From Azorinus chamasolen (Eukaryota > Mollusca > Bivalvia > Cardiida > Solecurtidae), in contig OY755238.1 in assembly GCA_963576725.1 (NCBI GenBank), positions 26,318,334-26,382,333 on the forward strand: 64,000 bases of DNA, in the 5' to 3' direction. Numbering within the stretch: the first letter of the stretch is position 1; the number at the start of each line of letters is the position of its first letter. Below the pieces are notes generated by a model. That model searched no databases, was not told where the DNA came from, and saw only the letters and a list, made by a program, of their open reading frames with translations. This document shows positions 10,905-21,360 of this stretch, piece by piece. Position numbers and translations under genes: made by a program.

Positions 10905-10995
10905 AACTATTGACCGAGTGTCAAACAGTTTAGACTTTGTTGAGACGTACAATTATTAGGCATCTCATCAGGATCCAATCTTTTTACAAGTTCAA
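10905..10995. repeat. C-type hairpin
   Basis: GAGTGTCAAACAGTTTAGAC, GAGACGTACAATTATTAGGC and TCTCATCAGGATCCAATCTT. A strongly changed apex. Nothing else was recognised between 10720 and 11245. Confidence 0.5.
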
Positions 10996-11249
10996 GTCTG
11001 GTTGCGTTTATCATGATAAGAGTTAAACAGATATGCGCAAATGGGAGACTTACCTGTGAAATGTATGTACCTACGATCGAAATTCCAATCGGAATATTTA
11101 CCACAAGTTTTGTCACCTGTTTGAAGGAGTATCTACTGAATGAATGTCTACCTATCCGGAGAATATTGACTTAAATGATTACAACAACAACAACAAATAT
11201 AAACTACTTATATATCCCTGGTAGTCTCGAGTTTTCACAGTCCATGATT

Positions 11250-11365
11250 TAACACTTTCCCTCATATAAACGCGTTTTCATACAATTTACAAACAGAATA
11301 GACCCAGATCAAACCGCTTCTGTAGGAGCTGTCTGGTCCGGGTCTGCTCTGTTGTTGATTGAATT
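11250..11365. mobile_element. TTAA-A element, right half lost
   Basis: TTAACACTTTCCCTCATATA, then the hairpin at 11285-11356: TTACAAACAGAATAGACCC, GCTTCTGTAGGAGC and GGGTCTGCTCTGTT. The sequence continues as AT-rich DNA with CAACAACAACAA, and nothing else was recognised before 11655. Confidence 0.55.
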
Positions 11366-11654
11366 CTACAATTATGAAAAGATAAAACAAATCCTTTGTT
11401 TACGTACTAATTAATATACAAATATAAGATGTAATAAATATTCATGAGTTCTACATGAAAATTTATATAGAAAGCAGTTAAATGATTACAACAACAAATA
11501 TAGACTGTTTTTATAACCCTGGCATTTACGAGTTTTCTCTGCCCATGATTTAAACGAACAATGTCAAATTTCAGACTGTGCGTCATCAAACATACACCAT
11601 GAACTGTAACTTTCGACTCTATTTGTCTTAGTGCTGCGGGATAATTCGTAATGA

Positions 11655-11900
11655 TATTTGCAAACAGTTTGGATTCAGATGAGACGCCGGTTAATCCTAT
11701 TCCAAACTGATTGAGACATTAGTCATTGTTTATGTAACACATATCTGAACATTTTTATTTAAAACATATTCCCGTGTTATTTTTGCGGACGACTGTTACA
11801 CCCTATTTGTAACATGGCCCGCAGTTACAAACAGTTTGGCTCCAGATGAGAGGCCGAGTTACTGAGTATCTCATCAGGATCAAAACTGTTTGAGTTTTAA
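11655..11900. repeat. Two C-type hairpins
   Basis: The first, at 11658-11712, is truncated: GCAAACAGTTTGGATTC, GATGAGACGCCGG. The second, at 11823-11893, has both arms: TACAAACAGTTTGGCTCC, GATGAGAGGCCGAG, TTACTG, AGTATCTCATCAGGATC. Confidence 0.55.
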
Positions 11901-11927
11901 GTCTGAACGAATCGGAAGCCGGAGTAT

Positions 11928-12277
11928 ATGCTTATAAAGCTTTTAAGTCGAGTCTGAGTTCGTTCTCAAGCTTTTGATTGGTCGGACTTGGGCCTTTAAC
12001 TCAAATCTGACCATTCAAAACTTGAGAACGAACTCAGACTCAACTTAAAAGTTTAATAAGCATGGATACTGGAAAAAGTTCAGCAAATCAGACATTAAGT
12101 AAGAACGCATTATTTTTTTCAGCATTCATTTTGATAGGATGAGAATAAACGTATATATAATCTATCTCATGAATATTCAAAGCAGAGTAAGCTTTTGATT
12201 GGTCAGATTTGAGCTCAAATCTGACCAATCAAAAACTTGAGAACGAACTCAGACTGAACTAAACGTTTTATAAGCAT
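11928..12277. repeat. Pair of related GAACGAACTCAGACT hairpins
   Basis: Copy 1 (11928-12063) folds end to end: ATGCTTATAAAGCTTTTAAG pairs with CTTAAAAGTTTAATAAGCAT, and GAGTCTGAGTTCGTTCTCAA pairs with TTGAGAACGAACTCAGACT. Copy 2 (12189-12277) keeps the apex (GATTTGAGCTCAAATC) and right arm but lost the outer left arm. It sits inside a worn A element (12130-12370). Unlike any other family here. Confidence 0.65.
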
Positions 12278-12289
12278 GGACCCAATATT

Positions 12290-12960
12290 ATTCCATAAGC
12301 AAACACAGATGACCAAAATCCGACGGCTCTAGACAACAGGATCCGTCTGTTCTGGTGAACTACGTTTGAAAAGGTGTGAACATACGTTTTTAATGGAGTA
12401 CATTTAAGAGGTTGAAGTATCTGTTTTTGAAAATGTCAGTAAAAGATCAGTAAATGCCATCAAATCTCACCTTGACACTCGGAACATGCGTATCCGTAAG
12501 ACCACGACAACTGTTCATGCTCGAGTAAGTCGGAAACAGCGGCAAACTAACACATCAACATCCATAAAATGCAGTATCCTAATTACTCTACGTATTTGCA
12601 CAGACCAGCTTAGACAATTAGTGCATATTCAGATCAAATGGCCCCCGAATGAGATATTTAATCAGGGTCTACACTAGTTGCTACTCTGTCAGTCTCATTT
12701 AAAAAATATCAAAATCAACAACAGGTGGGGGATAGAGTGGCGGATTTGGTAATTATGGTAGTGTGAGTATTCTACACCACAGACTACATTAGGCTGAATT
12801 ATGCCTGCCTTTGCAAGATACTTTTCAATAATATTCATCACGAAAATCGCTGCCAGCTACACGCATCGCGCTGCTTGCTGTGTTTGAAACATATTATTCA
12901 TTCCATGACGAATATCAGACATAATCTCAGCACCGGAGTTGATCAGGGTCCACATCGATT
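12290..12960. other. Decayed A hairpins, no gene
   Basis: Worn A arms lie at 12296-12372 and 12597-12682 (CCGAATGAGA between CAGATCAAATGGC and TCAGGGTCTAC). The remainder shows nothing I can name. Confidence 0.4.
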
Positions 12961-12969
12961 GTAACTGTT

Positions 12970-13219
12970 TTAATATTTCTCTTGCAGAATTTTAAAATAC
13001 ATTTCTCCTTCTTTACCCATGCTCTGTTGTATAATTACATATATCTGCACTGTGTACAAGTATATCGCTGGGCAATCACTGCTGTGAAGTGCATTGGTTG
13101 TAGAATCAACTTGTAAATAGTGCAGACCCTGATGAGACAGCTCCTGCAGGAGCTGTCTCATCTGGGTCTTCACTATTTACAGGTAGGTATATTGACGTGA
13201 ACAGTAAGCGAAGGGTTAA
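12970..13219 (-). mobile_element. TTAA-E miniature element, copy 3
   Basis: 250 bp in reverse: TTAATATTTCTCTTGCAG to AAGCGAAGGGTTAA. The apex AGCTCCTGCAGGAGCT is at 13139-13154. The frame read leftward from the hairpin is open to the terminal TAA, as in copies 1 and 2, with a few substitutions. Confidence 0.85.
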
Positions 13220-13388
13220 TATTTCTTTTCCTGTGGTGCCAGTAATACACATATGAATAGGTCTGCTATGTTTAATCACTAGGTCTTTAAACAAATTTTC
13301 TTCTTAGACATGAGGTTGTCTAGTTTTTTTTCTAATACATTTAGTATATTTCCTGGGCGATTATTTAATGAATTTCAAAATCTTCAGT

Positions 13389-13577
13389 AACTATTTCGCT
13401 GCCATCGGATATTGTTATCTGCAGCATTCGTCTTCCGTAATCGTTTTTCCTAATCTTTTTTCGTTTTGTATTAAAACACATAATCACAGCATCAAACAGT
13501 TACACACGTCAGATCTGGATCCAAACAGTTTGCAGGTGTGATCACATATTCGCCAATTGCAGCGAAAGGGTCAAATC
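13389..13577. mobile_element. TTAA-H-like element, worn
   Basis: TTTCGCTGCCATCGG at the left and GCAGCGAAAGGGTCAAA at the right are the H ends. The hairpin has lost most of its left arm: CATCAAACAGTTACACACGT, then CAGATCTGGATCCAAACAG. Confidence 0.6.
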
Positions 13578-13759
13578 TTTGCCTAGTTGAAATGCTGGAT
13601 CTTTTATCACATTATTGCATACACTATAATATATGTCGACACCAATCATGTACATGACTTCTCTGTAAATATGTTCATGATATCATTATTGCCTTATACA
13701 GACTAGAAACATAGTAAAATGTTTAATGCCAATAATATGTTGTGTTATGTTATATTAGT

Positions 13760-14025
13760 TTAACCTTTCCCATGCTATTAGTCTACATATCTCCATTTGA
13801 AAATAGCGTAGACCCATATTTTGACCCCATATGAGTTAATATAAACGTACGTATCTCCATTTGCAGATATTGTAGAGCCATATGAGACATCTCCTCTATG
13901 AGCTGTCTCATATGGGCCTGCACTATTTGCCATGATAATTCAGTGGCTACATATGATCTACATTTACCTAATTAATATTCATGGTGGATATATTTACATT
14001 TGAATACTCGGTATGATGAGGTTAA
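13760..14025. mobile_element. TTAA-I miniature element
   Basis: TTAACCTTTCCCATGCTATT to GATGAGGTTAA. The hairpin (about 13860-13932) has TTGTAGAGCCATATGAGACA, TCTCCTCTATGAGCTG and CATATGGGCCTGCACTATTT. The left segment CATATCTCCATTTG is partly duplicated (13788 and 13850). A second copy is at about 40174-40358. Confidence 0.7.
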
Positions 14026-14120
14026 CACAGTTCCAATTAATTCCAATAATCAGATAAAAAAAAGTCGCCAATATAAATGAATTAACAATTAGCTCTATAA
14101 ATCGGTTTCCTTGCGATATA

Positions 14121-14331
14121 CAGTATAACACCTCCAAATCGTGCAATGCAATTAGTATAGATATCGGTCTTGGCGACAGATGGCAGCTTAATGCAGGATT
14201 AAAGTCATACAGTAAGCTCCTCTATGAGTTTTTGGCCCGAATTTCACCCTTCATTAAGCAGCCACCTGACTAAACGTATCTAAATTATTCTCTACTAGAA
14301 TGCCGGTTTAGAGAGGTACCACTGTGTACTG
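14121..14331. mobile_element. TA-D miniature element
   Basis: CAGTATAACACCTCCAAATC after TA. The body has GGCAGCTTAATGCAGGATT, AGTAAGCTCCTCTATGAG and CATTAAGCAGCCACCTGA. The right end is GAGAGGTACCACTGTGTACTG. The apex has worn mismatches. Confidence 0.7.
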
Positions 14332-14334
14332 TAG

Positions 14335-15240
14335 CCATTACCTCGATTCAGTTGAATGATCGATAATAATCGATTACTTATCCATGTATACCCCTCCACT
14401 TCAACGCATAAACAACTCACTCTTTTAATGACTGACATACCATCTCTCTCGAATGATGGCATTGTGAGTATAACAAAATTATTATATTATCTGAAGTGAC
14501 TGAACATCAAAAAGTTAGTGCCAGGTTATTGCTGCTACACATACTCCTACCGCCAGCCTCCTTTACCTAATGAATATTTAGTAAGAAGTAATGACGGCAT
14601 GGATAATAATTAGGTTTTATGATTACATTATTTTACCTCTGAAGAAACTGTAGATCATATCTCCTACAGAAGACGTTTGATCTAGGTCCATACTGCATGC
14701 GGATGCTTGAAAAGGCATTTCTATGAAGTAATGGTTTTAAAAAGCATTTGCAAATTTGTTATATTGTTTTAATGCAATAGATATCTGAATTTAAATTCAC
14801 TTTGAATTAACTTTTAAAAGAGCACATCTACACACTGACTTTAGCTTTGACTTAACAGCTTCCTAATTCTAAAGAAACTCTTTCATATTTCTTTAGCGGT
14901 ATTTGTACTAAAATTCACCGCAGATCGATGCTATCTCGTCATCTCGCGTATTCAGCTCAAAGGTTTTATTGACAGTCAACACGCTGGGAGAACGGTTTAC
15001 CTCAATTTTTAACCATTATGAAAACACACGCATTTCATTTCTCAATAGAACACCACACGGTGTTACATAATTAGCGTGCAGGTGTGACGCAGACTTACCT
15101 CGCTGTCCATGCAAATCCAAACGTTATGCAAGGTAAATCACGACTCCACACCTGACATACTGAATGTTAATAGACTCGAATTATGTACGTATTTTCATTG
15201 TGATCTGTTGACGAGTTTTAACCTTTAGAACTCTACTGGC
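14335..15240. other. No gene seen; one A remnant
   Basis: A worn A body and half hairpin lie at 14560-14740 (AATGAATATTTAGTAAGAAG, then GAAGACGTTTGATCTAGG). The rest is unremarkable AT-rich DNA. Confidence 0.4.
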
Positions 15241-15254
15241 GAATTCGTGTTAAC

Positions 15255-15312
15255 ATTTGCAAACAGTTTGGATCCAGATGAGACGTCGAGTAACTCGACA
15301 TCTCCTATATAG
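15255..15312. repeat. C-type hairpin, one and a half arms
   Basis: TTTGCAAACAGTTTGGATCC, GATGAGACGTCGAG, TAA, CTCGACATCTC, then the right arm breaks off. Confidence 0.6.
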
Positions 15313-15597
15313 TTCGACACTTTGATTGCGTTCCTGACAAGAAATAACATATTATCATAAGCGAAGTCGACGACAATATTTACAGAGAACACTTGCTCTG
15401 AGTGCAGAAAGTTAAATGATTCACTCTGCTAGGTGGCACCAAATCAATAAGCGTGTCTATTTATCTATTTATAAGGTACGGGTTTGACCTGTACTCGTAT
15501 AGTATATAGTGAAGCTCCAGTGAGCAAGTGTCAGTGTAATAACGACGCTTACTCGTCACGCGTGATGTCCTTCTACCCGGTTTACTAAATATTTACT

Positions 15598-15840
15598 CTA
15601 TAAATACACCTTTTTATACATTTGGAAACAGAGTAGACCCCAGATTAGAAAGCTCTTGTAGGAGCCGTCGGATGAGAGTCTGCTCTGTTTGCTTCTCAAT
15701 TAATATAAATATGGCTTTACAGCTTCCACCATAGCTAAAACGTCCTGAGTCACTGTGCTATTATAGGCTAACAGTTGATATAATTAATATTCATAAGGTC
15801 ATTATTTCTTACATGAATGCTCAAGGAGTAAAGGGCTTAA
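15598..15840. mobile_element. TTAA-A element
   Basis: CTATAAATACACCTTTTTAT, the hairpin at about 15623-15692 (GGAAACAGAGTAGACCCC to GAGTCTGCTCTGTTTGC), the body signature ACAGCTTCCACCATAGC, and the right end AAGGAGTAAAGGGCTTAA. Confidence 0.65.
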
Positions 15841-15869
15841 GATCGTACGACTGAACTTATCGTAAGTTA

Positions 15870-16076
15870 TAGCATACGACGATCGCAACTATAAGTTAGA
15901 TACTATCTGTCATACGACGATCGCAACTATAAGTTACGATAATTTCTGTCATACGACGATCGCAATTATAAGTTACGATAATTTCTGTCATACGACGATC
16001 GCAACTATAAGTTACGATAATTTCTGTCATACGACGATCGCAACTATAAGTTACGATAATTTCTGTCTTACGAAGT
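15870..16076. repeat. 39 bp tandem repeat, about 5 copies
   Basis: The unit contains CATACGACGATCGCAACTAT and AAGTTACGATAATTTCTGT. The first unit is diverged (AGATACTATCTGT). Units 2-5 are nearly identical. The units abut with no spacers, so it is not a CRISPR array. Confidence 0.85.
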
Positions 16077-16688
16077 TAATATTACTTGTCTCATATTAGA
16101 ATGTTATATAATGTCGGGTGTGTGAATAGTGTTGACAATCGTAAATTAGGATTTACGACTAGTTTGGTTGTATTAGAAACTGTAGTTATGTGGCTTCTAT
16201 CGTTCCATACAATGTAAACTTTGATCAGACATCTCATCATAAACGTGGTGTTTCTGACATGGTTAACGATCTTTTGTCCAATTAATACATATTCATGGTG
16301 CCATTATTTCTTCACGTAAACGGGCAAAACAGGGCTCCTACAGGAGCCATCTGAACTGGATCTATTCTATTTGCAGACGCGTGAAAAGGCGTTTATATAA
16401 AGGAAAGAGTTAAACAATACCGACTCATTTCTATAATTTACTGCCTCATCATGCATGCTTAAACAACGGATACTTATCCAAAATTAAGGTCCCGGGTTCG
16501 ATCCCCAGACGACATCATAGACAACAAGTTGATCATAACCGTAACAATTTTCCACGGTGAGAGCTATCGCTGCTGAACTATTTATTCATTATTTTAGTTT
16601 AATACTTTACCTGTTGAATATTCATGTAAGAAATGACATTATATTGTCATTTAGCTTAGGCTTACAATAGAATTGCATCTATAGCATT

Positions 16689-16850
16689 GCTTAACTCATT
16701 CCATCCTAGACTATTTCTAGACCCAACCTCTTTGAATTAATATACCTTTTGAAAGGAGCATTAACTATAGAACAGGAGAATTTTAGAATTGTGTATAGTT
16801 TTGAAACCATTGTGATAAATAGAGCATTTTAGAGGATTTCTATCATTATT
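16689..16850 (-). mobile_element. TTAA-B element, truncated
   Basis: TTAACTCATTCCATCCTAGA, the reversed B signature (CCTTTTGAAAGGAGCATTAA), then ACCATTGTGATAAATAGAGC up to the apex. The remainder of the hairpin and the other end are missing. Confidence 0.65.
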
Positions 16851-16940
16851 ATGAAGTTTGTCTATTTTAACTTATGTCGACCGTTTTCGTCTATACTTAT
16901 ATACATGTATTTTTGTTAGTATGGGTACAACATAGTAGTA

Positions 16941-17186
16941 CAGTAAAACCCCTCTAATGCGACCACCTAATATAGGTATAATTCTGGGTGGTAGAGGCAG
17001 GTGGCAGCTTAATGCAGGACAAAAATAATACAGAAAGCTCCTAGAAAGCTTAATGCAGGACAAAAGTAATACAGAAAGCTCCTAGAGGAGCTTTCTGTAT
17101 TACTTTTGTCCTGCATTAAGCAACCACCTGATTATAACGACACCCATGTTTATTCATTAAGTGGTCGCATTAGAGGGTTTCTACTG
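16941..17186. mobile_element. TA-D element with internal partial duplication
   Basis: CAGTAAAACCCCTCTAATGC after TA, and TAGAGGGTTTCTACTG before TA. The left arm segment from GCTTAATGCAGGACAAAA to AGAAAGCTCCTAGA occurs twice in tandem (17009 and 17048). The second copy pairs with the right arm in a perfect hairpin at about 17048-17122. Confidence 0.8.
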
Positions 17187-17189
17187 TAT

Positions 17190-17758
17190 CAGCATATTAA
17201 AAAAAGTAAAAGATAAATAGTAATACATTGGCGAATAACACTGACACGTTTTGTCTTCTTCGTCGTTTGTTTGCTTGGTTGCGCTTCCTATATACTTCTT
17301 TTCATCATGTAGACAAATAACTTATTTTATTTTAGGCATTTTTATTTTTAAAGCGCATTGCAAGTAGAGACTATCACCTTAGGTGCTGATTCGTACAAAA
17401 ATGACCAACTATAGACTCTATTCAAAACGAAAGGCTAAATTTTGCTAGATGATGAAAAAACCAGAGCAGATTTAGATCATATTCAGACCCATGTCTATTC
17501 TAGGAGCATCCTAATCTGTGTCAACACTGTTTTGCAATGACGGTCCACTCACTTCCCGCGCGCAATTGGTTAAATGTTGATTTAAGATCGCAACTATGTA
17601 AAATCATGACCCAGATTGTACTTTGCATTTTTAATGATCACTCAAAACGCATGTGCCTAGAAAAAATAAAATAAATACTTTGGTAAAAAGGTAATACATT
17701 TGTAACAGGGTACCTACACTTCTATCCTATCCGCGAGTACTCTATTGTTCGTTTCAGA
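17190..17758. other. No gene seen; one M-like hairpin remnant
   Basis: ACCAGAGCAGATTTAGATC, GACCCATGTCTATTC, TAGGAGC, AATCTGTGTCAACACTGTTT lies at about 17460-17533. Nothing else was recognised. Confidence 0.4.
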
Positions 17759-17760
17759 GC

Positions 17761-17975
17761 TTAACCTTTACCCTGCTGAGCAAATTATTTTTACAGAATT
17801 TTTCACCAACTACATTTCCAAAATTTAAGCTATAATCAATTTGTCTACCAAAATGCAATCAGGGTGTCAAACTGTTTGGATCCTGATGAGACGCCGAGTT
17901 ACTCGGCGTCTCATCTGGATCCAAACTGTTTGCATAGGTATTTACTCATCCGCCCATAGCAGGCTAAAGGTTTAA
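17761..17975. mobile_element. TTAA-C miniature element, full length
   Basis: 215 bp with TTAACCTTTACCCTGCTGAG at one end and CAGGCTAAAGGTTTAA at the other. The hairpin (about 17865-17932) is perfect apart from T against T at CCTGATGAG / CTCATCTGG. The apex is GAGTTACTC. This defines the full extent of the C family. Confidence 0.85.
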
Positions 17976-17989
17976 CCGTCAGTGATGAA

Positions 17990-18130
17990 AACGAATTACT
18001 AATGTCCTGCGCAAACAGTGTTGACCCAGATGAGAGTTTTCCTAGAGAAGCCCTCTCACCAAGGTCTGCACTGTTTGTCGTGTTAATATTTTCTTTAGAA
18101 CAGACTTTGAATATCTACGGTAAGCTTTAC
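17990..18130. mobile_element. TTAA-M element, worn
   Basis: GCGCAAACAGTGTTGACCC, GATGAGAGTTTTCCTAGAGA, GCCCTCTCACCAAGG, TCTGCACTGTTTGTC. Related M copies are near 3945, 28008, 32255, 39645 and 41100. From 18130 to 18515 nothing was recognised. Confidence 0.5.
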
Positions 18131-18519
18131 GTATTTGAATTTTTGGGATAGCCCATTTGGAAATTTAGCTTTGCAATATTAAACAAATAAGATCATAAAA
18201 CGCATTTTATGGCGAATAAGCATAAAATCTTATATACACGGATCTCGTACATGTACCAATCTACACTTATTGTACAGAGTAGTTGTTTTCAAATAAAAAC
18301 AGGTTTTGCTACATTTACGATGATATCACATGTTTATGGTTTGTTCATGCATATTGCGAGATATTCAAGGTAAATTAAGCAAGCTTCTATATGATATCGC
18401 TTATACAGCTGGTTGGCTTCCAGCTGACTTAATCTGCATATATTTGTCATGAACTAAATTGTCTAGAGTACAGACAATACCACGCCACACCATCTGGCAC
18501 TGAGGTTTATAGAGCGGTT

Positions 18520-18769
18520 TTAACCCTTTCCTTCATATAAACGTGTTTTAACGCATTTGCAAACAGAGTAGATCCTGATCAGGCGACTCCTATAGGAGCC
18601 GTCTGATCAGGGTCTGCTCTGTTTGCTAATGGAATTTGAAAGATCTGTTTCTTTACTTTCTAAAATGACTACAATGTTCCACCTCCCTTATTTCATTATA
18701 ACCATTTTATTCATGAATATTCAGTAAGTATTGAAATTTTGAAATAACACAGAGCAGGGAAAGGGTTAA
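18520..18769. mobile_element. TTAA-A element, intact ends
   Basis: 250 bp: TTAACCCTTTCCTTCATATA to CAGGGAAAGGGTTAA. The hairpin at 18559-18627 has the apex GACTCCTATAGGAGCC. The right half is the full-length body (AAATGACTACAATGTTCC, TTCATGAATATTCAGTAAGT). Its orientation is opposite to the copy at 7849-8099. Confidence 0.85.
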
Positions 18770-18814
18770 ACGTACACTATCTTAAATACCATTTATCTGC
18801 GAGGTGACTCGCAT

Positions 18815-18866
18815 TTGAAAACAGCTTGGATCCAGATGAGACGCCGGGTAACACTGTTTGACACCC
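18815..18866. repeat. C-type hairpin, right arm deleted
   Basis: TTTGAAAACAGCTTGGATCC, GATGAGACGCCGGGTAAC, then directly ACTGTTTGACACCC. Most of the right arm is gone. Confidence 0.5.
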
Positions 18867-18909
18867 CGTCAAATAGTTTCGGAAAAGCTTCTAAATCGCA
18901 TAGGAAGTA

Positions 18910-19113
18910 CAGTATAGCTTCTCTAAACCGGAATTCTAGTTGATAATAATTTAGATACTTATAGGCTGATGACTGCTTAATGCAAGGTGAAAGTCATACA
19001 GAAAGCTCCTAGAGGAGCTTTCTGCATGACTTTCAACTTGCATTAAGCTGTCACCTGTCTCTAAGACCGATATTGATACTCATTTGAACGTCCGGTTTAG
19101 AGAGGTTTTACTG
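18910..19113. mobile_element. TA-D miniature element
   Basis: CAGTATAGCTTCTCTAAACC after TA, and AGAGAGGTTTTACTG before TA. Hairpin: GCTTAATGCAAGGTGAAAGT, CATACAGAAAGCTCCTAGAG and its mirror, nearly perfect. Confidence 0.8.
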
Positions 19114-19273
19114 TAGTTAAAACTGCGTCAGATCCAAATTTGAACAGATTTTATTGTTTCAAAGCGGGGTAACAGTGAAGTTTACGAACTTGTTATAATC
19201 TACACAAATAGCTTGAACCCGGAGTAACTCGACCTCTCACAAGGATTTAAATTGTTTGGTATTGTAATTAATA

Positions 19274-19556
19274 CAGTTTGACCTCGATATCTCGAACACG
19301 GATAACTTGAACTTCGATATTACAAATTTTGTAAAACAGAAAGGTTCTAAAATACTCTGCTGCAAATATAATACATCCGACAGCTTGATGCAGGTATCGC
19401 AAGTAATACTGAAAGATCCTACAGGAGCGTTCAGCATAACTCTCGACATGCATTAAGCTGTCAGATGGAGAACGGTTCTAAGTTTGAAATAGGCTGACTC
19501 GAACTGCCGTTGTATCGACGTAATTTGTATGGTCCCTTAAAGTGCGATGTATCAAA
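19274..19556. mobile_element. TA-K miniature element, copy 1
   Basis: CAGTTTGACCTCGATATCTC after TA. The far end (GCGATGTATCAAATATATC) is worn. Hairpin: GACAGCTTGATGCAGG, GAAAGATCCTACAGGAGCGT, CATGCATTAAGCTGTC. The end motif (TCGATATCTCGAAC) is shared with copies at 29133 and about 56135. Confidence 0.65.
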
Positions 19557-19616
19557 TATATCTTGAATAGGATGCCCCTCCAGATGCATGTGTGCAAAAT
19601 TTAAATAGGGTGTCTT

Positions 19617-19861
19617 TTAACCATTTACACCATGAAAACTCATGTAAGAAATAATGAAATCATGAATATTAAGTAATCCTATATTAATTGTTATAATAGC
19701 ATAAATGTTTGGCCATGGCAGAAACTATATAATCATATCTATATTGTATCATAAGCAAACAGAGCAGACCCTGATCAGACGGCTCCTACAGAAGCCGTCT
19801 GATTCGGCCCTGTCCTGTTTGCAGATACGTTTAAAGGCGTATTTATGCAGTAAGGGGTCAA
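19617..19861. mobile_element. TTAA-A element
   Basis: TTAACCATTTACACCATGAA; CATGTAAGAAATAATGAAAT; TTTGGCCATGGCAGAAACT; hairpin at 19753-19822 (AAGCAAACAGAGCAGACC, GGCTCCTACAGAAGCC). The right end is worn: GTAAGGGGTCAA. Confidence 0.7.
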
Positions 19862-19928
19862 CACATGCATTTCAATTTGAAAGTGATACATGTAACGTGC
19901 ATAAGTAATTACCTGAAAAAGAATAGCA

Positions 19929-20650
19929 TTAACCCTTTCAACACTGGACATGCATGCACTGTCATTTGCGAACAATGTAGACCCAGATCAGACGGCTCCT
20001 TGTGGAGCTATCTGATCAGGATCTGCACTGTTTGTCATTCAACATCTTTTAGCAAGTTTCAACCTTTCATACTGCGTGTACTTTATAGTTAGACACCGAT
20101 GGGCCACTCCGCTCTGACAATACTGCGTGTACTTTATAGTTAGACACCGATGGGCTATTCCGCTCTGACAATACTGCGTGTACTTTATAGTTAGACACCG
20201 ATGGGCTATTCCGCTCTGACAATACTGCGTGTACTTTATAGTTAGACACCGATGGGCCATTCCGCTCTGACAATACTGCGTGTACTTTATAGTTAGACAC
20301 CGATGGGCCATTCCGCTCTGACAATACTGCGTGTACTTTATAGTTAGAAACCGATGGGCCATTCCGCTCTGACAATACTGCGTGTACTTTATAGTTAGAC
20401 ACCGATGGGCTATTCCGCTCTGACAATACTGCGTGTACTTTATAGTTAGACACCGATGGGCCATTCCGCTCTGACAATACTGCGTGTACTTTATAGTTAG
20501 ACACCGATGGGCCATTCCGCTCTGACAATACTGCGTGTACTTTATAGTTAGACACCGATGGGCCATTCCGCTCTGACAATACTGCGTGTACTTTATAGTT
20601 AGACACCGATGGGCTATTCCGCTCTGACAATTTACGGCTGAAAGGATCAA
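19929..20650. mobile_element. TTAA miniature element hosting a minisatellite
   Basis: TTAACCCTTTCAACACTGGA at the left. The hairpin at about 19967-20035 (GCGAACAATGTAGACCC, GATCAGACGGCTCC, TTGT) is followed by TTTCAACCTTTCA, the 51 bp array, then GGCTGAAAGGATCAA as a worn right end. The array therefore seems to lie inside the element, near its right end. Confidence 0.5.
20069..20632. repeat. 51 bp minisatellite, 11 copies
   Basis: The unit runs TACTGCGTGTACTTTATAGT, TAGACACCGATGGGCCATTC, CGCTCTGACAA. The copies differ mainly at C/T in GGGCCATT or GGGCTATT, plus one C to A in copy 6. Because 51 is 3 x 17, reading frames stay open through the array (217 codons on the minus strand), which gives a false protein of 17-residue repeats. 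Confidence 0.9.
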
Positions 20651-20689
20651 GCTCTGTAGTATCTGGTAAAGGATATTATATTTAGGGAC

Positions 20690-20907
20690 CACAATGGAAA
20701 TAAGAGGAATCCTTTCATCTTTTTTGTGTTATCCCTGGTATTTGTGTGCATTGCATGGCTATCTTACATCGAGTTAATATATATTTAAATTTTATTTATG
20801 TAATAATATTATTTTTTAGACTGATGAATTTCATAGTTGTTATTGTATTGTATTTTTATGCATCATTTTGTTTTAAATTGCCATGTTATGTATACTAGCC
20901 AAATAAA

Positions 20908-20939
<32 letters not shown>

Positions 20940-20940
20940 A
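20690..20940 (+). mobile_element. Probable non-LTR retrotransposon 3' tail
   Basis: The segment ends ACTAGCCAAATAAAATT followed by about ten ATT units. A short 3' stretch closed by a simple repeat instead of poly-A is usual for 5'-truncated CR1-like and related LINEs. No reverse-transcriptase residues remain, so the class is uncertain. From 20940 to 21360 nothing else was recognised. Confidence 0.4.
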
Positions 20941-21360
20941 AGACATGCAGTATTTTGAACCGGTGACACAGAAACCTTGCCATACAGTACTTACGAAGGA
21001 TTAGTAGATTCACAGGTGGTCGTAACATGTTTTGTAGCATTAACCCCTTACTCCTTAAATACGTCTTTCTACGCATATATCTAAGACTGTGGTTAAATAA
21101 ATTCTATTTCTATGGTTACCAGTTATTGGGTTAAATCAGTAATATTAGTGAAAATACTAAAATTTAAAGTTGAATGCACGTCAGTGATTCGTCGTCGGTT
21201 ATTGGGAAAAGTAAGACTTTGATAAATATATATTAGCACTTTATTCCGTGAATATTTATGTAAAAAGTAATGGCAATATGAATATTAATTAGATTAATTT
21301 TTATAATGGAACGAAGATACATGTAGTTATTTTCTATATAGGGGTTTAAAGTATGCAAGA

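Noticed and set aside
15870..16076. Possible CRISPR array
   Set aside because: The 39 bp units abut directly with no spacers, and the surroundings are eukaryotic repeats.
16485..16520. tRNA or tRNA-derived SINE, from GGGTTCGATCCCC
   Set aside because: This looks like a B box, but I could not find an A box or a fold for the rest. A similar GGATTCGAATCC at about 25698 also stands alone.
20039..20692. 217-codon minus-strand open frame of 17-residue repeats
   Set aside because: It is the 51 bp minisatellite read in frame. The other frames are open too, and there is no start context or domain.
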